A program made the position numbers and the translations under genes. The notes under the pieces were generated by a model. The model was not told the origin of the DNA and ran no database searches. It was given only the letters and a program-made list of their open reading frames with translations. Source: Prevotella sp. BV3P1 (GTDB lineage Bacteria > Bacteroidota > Bacteroidia > Bacteroidales > Bacteroidaceae). Taken from it: DNA of 48,512 bases. The DNA lies in contig NZ_AWXC01000006.1 in NCBI RefSeq assembly GCF_000479005.1, forward strand, positions 1 to 48,512, in the 5' to 3' direction. How positions within the stretch are numbered: the stretch's first letter is position 1; each line of letters begins with the position of its first letter. Below are positions 43,660 to 48,512 of this stretch, piece by piece.

Positions 43660-44679
43660 TCAGTGCAGAATATAAAAAATAAGCTCCTTCATCAAATCCC
43701 CTGTCGATGTGTAGGGATTGTTGATTCCTTTGCTTTTAGCATCAATTTCTCTAAACTTAGCAATGATCTGCATGGTTTTCTTACCTGAATAATTTTTCAT
43801 TCCTGTGATATAATCACGCGCAGCCCACCCTCCTCTTAGATCCAAAAATTGTGCAACGGCATTCTCATTTTTGGAGGGAGCATAATAGGCAATCATCAGA
43901 TTTTGGAAATAACTGAAGAGCAAAGGAAGAAAAGCATAGATAGACCCAGCTTTAGGATTATTGTCAAAATATTTGATAATCTGGTTAGCTTTGAAAACAT
44001 CCCGATTGACCAAGGCATTTCTCAGTTCGAAAGCATTGAAATCTTTGCTCACGCCAATTTGCTTTTCAATGACCTCAGGCACAACCACTCGATTGTTTTC
44101 CGGAAGTGAAATCAGCAATTTGTCCAGCACAGAAATCATCCGATTCAAATCGGATCCAATATGATCGGCAATCATTGCTGTCGACTTATAATCGATGGTC
44201 ACATTTTTCTGTTTCAGATACGAAGCGATGAAAGAAGGCAGTTCTGACTCTCTCATCTTTTTACTTTCAAAAACTACGCCCAAAGCTTCAGACCTTCCAA
44301 TCAGCTTTTTTCGTCTGTCGATGGTACCGTTTTTATGGCAAAGCACCAAGATTGTTGATTTTACAGGATTTTTCAGATATTTTTCAATCACGTCAGTTCC
44401 ACGCAAGTTTTGCGCTTCTTTCACGATAACGACCCGATATTCGGCCATCATTGGATATCCCTTTGCCAAATCTACAATCTGTGCTGCATTGATGTCTGAA
44501 CCAAAAACAATGTTTTGATTGAAGTCACGCTCTTCGGGTTGCAGGACATTTTCGGCGATATAATCTGAAATTTTATCGATAAAATACGACTCCTCCCCCA
44601 TTAATATATAAATAGGTGAAAAATGCCGTGCCTGAAGGTCACGCAAGATAGAATCGTATGTAGGTCCTGTTTTAGCCAT
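43660..44679 (-). CDS. holA: DNA polymerase III delta subunit
   Basis: About 339 residues. AAA+-like clamp-loader subunit that opens the beta clamp. It starts MAKTGPTYDSILRDLQARHFSPIYILMGEESYFIDKISDYI, the family opening, and ends with the C-terminal helical domain. A second Met directly before (44682) is an alternative; the extended frame to 44727 is not supported. A TAATTTTG box on the minus strand at 44810-44817 would drive it, overlapping the divergent HsdR-N promoter. Confidence 0.92.
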   Translation of the reverse strand: MAKTGPTYDSILRDLQARHFSPIYILMGEESYFIDKISDYIAENVLQPEERDFNQNIVFGSDINAAQIVDLAKGYPMMAEYRVVIVKEAQNLRGTDVIEKYLKNPVKSTILVLCHKNGTIDRRKKLIGRSEALGVVFESKKMRESELPSFIASYLKQKNVTIDYKSTAMIADHIGSDLNRMISVLDKLLISLPENNRVVVPEVIEKQIGVSKDFNAFELRNALVNRDVFKANQIIKYFDNNPKAGSIYAFLPLLFSYFQNLMIAYYAPSKNENAVAQFLDLRGGWAARDYITGMKNYSGKKTMQIIAKFREIDAKSKGINNPYTSTGDLMKELIFYILH

Positions 44680-44791
44680 CATTACAAAAAGACTTGATAC
44701 AAATGGGCATGATAAAAAGCTATACAAATTGGCATTTCAATCACGAACCGTGTAATCTCTATCAGGTCTTTTTCTTTTCTTGTTTTTTTAT

Positions 44792-44817
44792 TAACTTTGT
44801 ATCTGAATGCAAAATTA
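44792..44817. promoter_or_regulatory. Divergent overlapping promoters of holA and the HsdR-N gene
   Basis: TAACTTTG on the plus strand (44792-44799) and TAATTTTG on the minus strand (44817-44810) lie ten bases apart. Neither has a clean TTTG at -33. The plus box lies 23 bases before the ATG at 44823 and supports that start. Confidence 0.45.
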
Positions 44818-44822
44818 CTAAA

Positions 44823-45272
44823 ATGTATCCATTAAACCTACCCCATTACCAAATAAAATTAGGCGGCACGAAAGACAAGCCCACCATTTTCGACATTCTC
44901 CGCAAGAGATATGTAGCACTTACACCAGAAGAATGGGTGAGACAACACTTCATACATTATTTAATAGAGCACAAACACTATCCCGCCACCTTGTTAGCTA
45001 ACGAAATAAAACTCAACATGGCCGGCAAAACACTGCGAGCCGACAGTGTTCTGTACGATTCGCACCTACGTCCCAGGATGATCATAGAATATAAGGCACC
45101 ATCCATCCCCATTACACAAAAGGTATTCGACCAAATATCCACCTATAATTTCCTGCTGCATGTCGACTATCTCATTGTCAGCAACGGCATTGATTCTTAT
45201 TGCTGCAAAATGGATTATGAAAATAAAAAATATTTATATTTAGACCATATTCCAGAGTACGAAAATATTTAA
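44823..45272 (+). CDS. HsdR N-terminal-domain protein (PD-(D/E)XK-like nuclease fold)
   Basis: 149 residues from MYPLNLPHYQ. Matches the type I restriction enzyme R-protein N-terminal domain family, here standing alone without helicase. A nuclease-like core is visible: ADSVLYDSHLRPRMIIEYKAPS with Asp, Glu and Lys in the order of a PD-(D/E)XK site. The gene stands divergently to holA, an arrangement I believe is common in Bacteroidales. No methylase or specificity gene is near, so it is not a restriction system. A role in DNA repair or processing is possible. Confidence 0.82.
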   Translation: MYPLNLPHYQIKLGGTKDKPTIFDILRKRYVALTPEEWVRQHFIHYLIEHKHYPATLLANEIKLNMAGKTLRADSVLYDSHLRPRMIIEYKAPSIPITQKVFDQISTYNFLLHVDYLIVSNGIDSYCCKMDYENKKYLYLDHIPEYENI

Positions 45273-45339
45273 CAAAACAGAACCTTTTTACGCTCATAAA
45301 ACTGAAATTAAAAAGGAAGGAAATTGCTATTAAATTATA

Positions 45340-45390
45340 AATCGTGTAGGAGGTAAACACTAATCATTGGCGTTTACCTCCTACTCGATT
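45340..45390 (+). terminator. Strong hairpin downstream of the HsdR-N gene
   Basis: GTAGGAGGTAAAC (45346-45358) and GTTTACCTCCTAC (45372-45384) form a 13-bp perfect stem; after one T-T mismatch 5 more pairs (AATCG/CGATT) follow. It lies 70 bases after the stop. No clear T-tract. Probably terminator or 3' stabiliser. Confidence 0.65.
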
Positions 45391-45807
45391 ACAATTTCAA
45401 GACACCAGACGTCAATTTTCCATTCTTTGATTATCGCTCAAAAACAGCCCACACGCAGCCAAGCCATCACGAATGCACTTTTTGCTTTCTCCTATCTGAA
45501 TGGCATTGCGGAGAAGTTAGCCATCCTTTCGGGCAACATTGAGAAACATCTGCCAAAGAGAGTGCACCGCACGTCATCATGAAGGCAACGGTGTATGGCC
45601 GGAAAAGCAATGCGTTTCGTAGATTCTTCGGCCACATTGTCCACTACCATTTCCTGCTATTGTGTAAGAAAAACATACATGTAAAACGGTACATGAAAAC
45701 TGACGAAATAGAAAGAATTGATAGGCACGGACTCACCTTACATACATCTTTAGAGGAATCAAAGTCTGTTTTTTAATCTAAAAACACGACCTGAATGCGA
45801 CAAAAGG
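45391..45807. other. Gap with two short open frames, unsupported
   Basis: About 400 bases between the hairpin and the repeat array. Plus-strand frames at 45367-45582 and 45579-45776 are open for 71 and 65 codons. The first contains a helix-like stretch (AITNALFAFSYLNGIAEKLAILSG), but it begins inside the hairpin, and I recognise neither. Possibly a decayed gene. Confidence 0.35.
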
Positions 45808-45915
45808 CATCACTTTCGCTGTTATTCCCATGCCATTGGTGAGCAAAAGCATGCATCTTGGCGGGCAATAGCAGGCATCTTGGCATTCAAAAGCATTGCT
45901 TTTAAACAACAATTC
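45808..45915. repeat. 22-bp repeat array upstream of the sialidase
   Basis: Units start at 45808, 45829, 45850, 45872 and 45894; the last three steps are 21, 22 and 22 bp. They begin CAT or CAG and contain CTTGGC or CTTTT, ending CAAAAG or CAATAG. Same overall form as the arrays at 9937 and 38664. Confidence 0.75.
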
Positions 45916-46138
45916 AGGTAAAGACGATGAGAAAACGGATATCACATAACGTATTAACCTAACAATCAGCAATTTATGAAAATCGCTCATTTTCGGCGTA
46001 TTTGACACCAGTGTGCGTGTTGCTCACCTACGGACGAATCCTGAAGAGGTTATTGTAAAGATAAATTCGAATCTTTCCGGATTTTTTATTTAACGGGAGT
46101 TTAGCGATGAAATCACAGCTGCTTTCAAAAATTTTCCG

Positions 46139-46146
46139 TACATTTG
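46139..46146 (+). promoter_or_regulatory. -7 box of the sialidase gene
   Basis: TACATTTG matches TAnnTTTG. No TTTG stands at the -33 distance. It overlaps the upstream candidate start at 46144 and so favours the Met at 46174. Confidence 0.5.
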
Positions 46147-46173
46147 CCAACATCAAACAATATTTGGAACACA

Positions 46174-47454
46174 ATGAACAACAAGAATTTTGCTATGCTC
46201 ACACATCACAACCACATCCATCAGTTAGTCGGCACGCATCTTCGCACGGTCAGCAGCATCGCCGTGCTCATGCTCTCCATCAGCACCCTTGCCACCAATG
46301 AGGGTCACAGCCGGCAACGACTTTTCACGACAGGTGAAAAGGATGCCATCCCCTATCGCATCCCCGCCATCACCACTTGCAGCAACGGCGACATCATCGC
46401 TGCGTCAGACTACCGCTATTGCGGCTCTGACATTGGCTATGGAGCCGTGGACTTGGTCTATCGCATCAGCGGCGACAATGGCAAGACCTGGTCGGAAGAG
46501 AAGATATTGGCCGACGGACAGGGCAACGAAGCTGACATCAAGTGGGATTATGCTTTTGGCGACTGCGCCTTGGTGGCCGACAAAAACAGCAGCGAGGTGC
46601 TGGCTACTTGCGCGGCCGGCAAAACCGTATATTTCCAAGCAACGCGCAACAACCCTAACCGCATCGCCATCTTCCGCAGTTATGACAACGGAAAGACATG
46701 GGACAAAGGCCACGAAATCACCGAGCAGATATACCCCCTGTTCGACCAACGAAAGGCCGGCCCCATCCAGTCGCTCTTCTTCACGTCGGGCAAGATACAC
46801 CAAAGCCGCCACGTCAAGGTAGGCAAATACTACCGTCTGTACGTCGGTCTGTGCACCTTGTCAGGCAACTTCGTGCTCTACAGCGACGATTTTGGCCGAC
46901 AGTGGAACGTGCTGGGCGACATCAACACATCTCCCTGTCGCGACGGTGACGAGGTGAAATGCGAAGAATTGCCCGACGGCAGTCTCATACTCAGTTCGCG
47001 TCACAACGGCAGACTGTTCAACGTCTTCACCTTCAGCAACCTCAAAAAGGCCGAAGGCTCCTGGGGGCAACGCGCCAAAGCGGCTGTCTTCACAGGCATC
47101 GAGAATGAGTGTAATGGTGAAATCTTAGTCGTCCCAGCCATACGCAAAGCCGATGGCAAGAAAACGTTCGTAGCCATTCAGTCGATTCCTTTCGGTCCTC
47201 AGCGAACACGCATCGGCTTCTTTTACAAAGACTTGGGCAAGAAACATCTCACATCCCAGCAGTTGGCCGACGGCTGGCAGCGAGGCATGATGTTGGCAAC
47301 TGGTCTAGGAGCCTACTCTACCATGACGCTTCAGAAAAATGGGAGAATTGGATTTTTATGGGAATCGGGTCCCACCATCTACAACATCGACTATCAAAGT
47401 TTGAAGCTTGAGGACATCACCAACGGGCAATATCAGCTCAAGGGGAAGTTCTGA
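46174..47454 (+). CDS. Exo-alpha-sialidase (GH33)
   Basis: 426 residues from MNNKNFAML. The N-terminus has a signal-like hydrophobic segment (HLRTVSSIAVLMLSISTLAT). The six-bladed propeller shows the RIP motif (PYRIPAIT), three Asp boxes (SGDNGKTWS, SYDNGKTWD, SDDFGRQWN), and conserved Arg and Glu residues of the active site (SSRHNGR, ENECNGE). Releases terminal sialic acid from host glycoconjugates. Periplasmic or surface. Followed by a DnaJ-type gene 82 bases later. The start is set by the -7 box overlapping the upstream Met. Confidence 0.92.
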   Translation: MNNKNFAMLTHHNHIHQLVGTHLRTVSSIAVLMLSISTLATNEGHSRQRLFTTGEKDAIPYRIPAITTCSNGDIIAASDYRYCGSDIGYGAVDLVYRISGDNGKTWSEEKILADGQGNEADIKWDYAFGDCALVADKNSSEVLATCAAGKTVYFQATRNNPNRIAIFRSYDNGKTWDKGHEITEQIYPLFDQRKAGPIQSLFFTSGKIHQSRHVKVGKYYRLYVGLCTLSGNFVLYSDDFGRQWNVLGDINTSPCRDGDEVKCEELPDGSLILSSRHNGRLFNVFTFSNLKKAEGSWGQRAKAAVFTGIENECNGEILVVPAIRKADGKKTFVAIQSIPFGPQRTRIGFFYKDLGKKHLTSQQLADGWQRGMMLATGLGAYSTMTLQKNGRIGFLWESGPTIYNIDYQSLKLEDITNGQYQLKGKF

Positions 47455-47536
47455 AACACACGAAAAGCCTGGGGAATAAAAAGAAATACAATGGCAACAC
47501 GCCATGCAAGCATGAATAAAATTAAATGAGAGAATA

Positions 47537-48352
47537 ATGGCAGCAGGCAAATGGATAGGCGGAATATTAGGATTGATGCAGGGAGGGCCATTGGGCGCAC
47601 TCGCTGGATTTGCAATTGGGTGGCTCTTCGACAGCGGCTTAGACAGTTTCAGTGAAGGAGGATCGGGTGACGAATATCGACAACATCAGGGCAACAGGTA
47701 TGCGCAATACAATCAACAGCAACGTCAATACGCCGAAGGACAGCGCAACACGTTCCTCTTTTCCATCCTCGCATTGGCCTCGTATGTCATCCGAGCCGAC
47801 GGCAAGGTGATGCATTCGGAGATGCAAACGGTACGCAACTTCCTCAGACAGAACTTTGGTGAGGTGGCAGTGAAGCAGGGAGAGGAGATTCTTCTCAGGC
47901 TTTTCGAGCAACAAAAGCAAATGGGGTGGCAGCAGTTCAGCAACACCATCCGGCAAGCATGCATCCAAATTAGCTTCAATATGGGCTATTCTGAACGGCT
48001 ACAGCTGTTCAACTTCCTGGTAATCATCGCCCAAGCCGATGGCATGATTGTCAGTGAAGAGGTTAATGTTCTGAAAGAGATAGCCCAATACCTGGGACTT
48101 TCTGCCGCCGATGTCGACTCGATGCTCAACCTCAAAGACAGCTCTACAAACCTCGAAGCGGCTTACAGAGTACTGGGAATTGCCCCCTCAGCCACCAACG
48201 ATGAGGTGAAAAAGGCTTATCGGCAGATGGCCCTGAAGCATCATCCCGACCGCGTTTCCACGCTGGGTAACGACGTGAAGAAGGCTGCCCAGAAGAAGTT
48301 TCAGGAAATCAACAATGCCAAAGACCTCATTTACAAAGCCCGCGGCATGTAG
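47537..48352 (+). CDS. DjlA-like co-chaperone (TerB and J domain)
   Basis: 271 residues. A glycine-rich N-terminus (GKWIGGILGLMQGGPLGALAGFAIGWLFDS) looks like a membrane-associated segment, as in DjlA. Then a Gln/Tyr-rich linker (about 45-70), a TerB-like helical domain (about 75-195) and a C-terminal J domain (about 208-270) with HPD in KHHPDRV. J proteins stimulate DnaK ATPase. Similar architecture to E. coli DjlA. Confidence 0.9.
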   Translation: MAAGKWIGGILGLMQGGPLGALAGFAIGWLFDSGLDSFSEGGSGDEYRQHQGNRYAQYNQQQRQYAEGQRNTFLFSILALASYVIRADGKVMHSEMQTVRNFLRQNFGEVAVKQGEEILLRLFEQQKQMGWQQFSNTIRQACIQISFNMGYSERLQLFNFLVIIAQADGMIVSEEVNVLKEIAQYLGLSAADVDSMLNLKDSSTNLEAAYRVLGIAPSATNDEVKKAYRQMALKHHPDRVSTLGNDVKKAAQKKFQEINNAKDLIYKARGM

Positions 48353-48512
48353 CCATACGCCCCCCCTCGCTCACCAATGGCATCCGCAGTGGATTTTTCT
48401 CAAGCTGCGGTAAGGGCTACAGCGATGGAAGTTGGAGAGGCAAAGTACCGTTTGTTTGACTTATATTTGTAAACGTTTTATAATTTACGTTAATTCAAAG
48501 GGTGAAAATAGG
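48353..48512. other. Window end, probable promoter of the next gene
   Basis: 160 bases after the DjlA-like gene. TATATTTG (48464-48471) matches the -7 consensus on the plus strand, and an AT-rich leader runs to the edge. No TTTG at the exact -33 distance. No gene starts within the window. Confidence 0.3.

Noticed and set aside
44694..44822. Extended N-terminus of the HsdR-N protein
   Set aside because: The upstream frame crosses the promoter at 44792-44799; start at 44823 is better supported.
45367..45776. Two plus-strand ORFs (71 and 65 codons) downstream of the HsdR-N gene
   Set aside because: The first begins inside the terminator-like hairpin; neither has a family or promoter. Kept only as possible decayed sequence.
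45808..45915. CRISPR array
   Set aside because: Same reasons: contiguous degenerate repeats, no unique spacers and no cas genes.

Overview
The window looks like a chromosomal segment from a host-associated Bacteroidales bacterium, most likely Prevotella or a close relative. Reasons: promoters follow the Bacteroidetes pattern (TTTG about 19-21 bp upstream of TAnnTTTG), Shine-Dalgarno sites are mostly absent, and the gene families and gene orders (chorismate mutase fused to DAHP synthase, a vor/kor oxidoreductase set with a small TPR protein, holA next to an HsdR-N protein, pyrK-pyrD) are typical of that order. No tRNA, rRNA, prophage or CRISPR array was recognised.

Layout. 1-2.4 kb is an insertion-sequence graveyard: an intact IS30-type transposase, an IS3-type element with a textbook -1 frameshift site but a truncated orfB, and the N-terminal half of an IS982-type transposase. 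3-4.3 kb: an OmpA-family porin with promoter and terminator. 4.4-9.8 kb: one long minus-strand operon ffh-folD-TPR-ferredoxin-vorB-beta-gamma. 10-14.9 kb: a secreted Gfo/Idh oxidoreductase with a 1089-residue HEAT/DUF1080 protein. 14.9-21.4 kb: an aromatic amino-acid operon (pheA, aminotransferase, DAHP synthase-chorismate mutase, tyrA) running on into a DMT transporter and an EEP-family nuclease/phosphatase. 21.4-23.8 kb: a TPR protein and two unrecognised exported proteins. 23.9-26.9 kb: copper homeostasis (AraC-type regulator with an HMA domain, CopZ, CopA). 27.4-30.2 kb: MATE exporter, an SDR remnant and a divergent UDP-GlcNAc 2-epimerase homologue. 30.3-36.6 kb: an AT-rich four-gene Wadjet-like (JetABCD) plasmid-defence operon. 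37-42.7 kb: SPFH/NfeD pair, M48 lipoprotein protease, pyrK-pyrD, XRE regulator. 43.6-48.4 kb: holA, HsdR-N protein, GH33 sialidase and a TerB-DnaJ co-chaperone.

Most notable find: upstream of pheA there is a complete ribosome-mediated attenuator. A Bacteroidetes promoter is followed by a 26-codon leader peptide with eight consecutive Tyr/Phe codons (YYYFYFYF). Just after that run lies a GC-rich segment that can pair with the 5' arm of a terminator hairpin ending in five T. The downstream genes make exactly Phe and Tyr, so the logic matches enterobacterial Phe attenuation.

Other points: five intergenic arrays of degenerate repeats with a 21-23 bp period (exactly 22 bp in two of them); two arrays of 8-bp units, one folded into a large inverted repeat; a CopA-like P-type ATPase that keeps the phosphorylation and metal motifs but lacks almost all of the nucleotide-binding domain; an epimerase homologue missing catalytic residues; and several genes whose promoter position decides the start codon.
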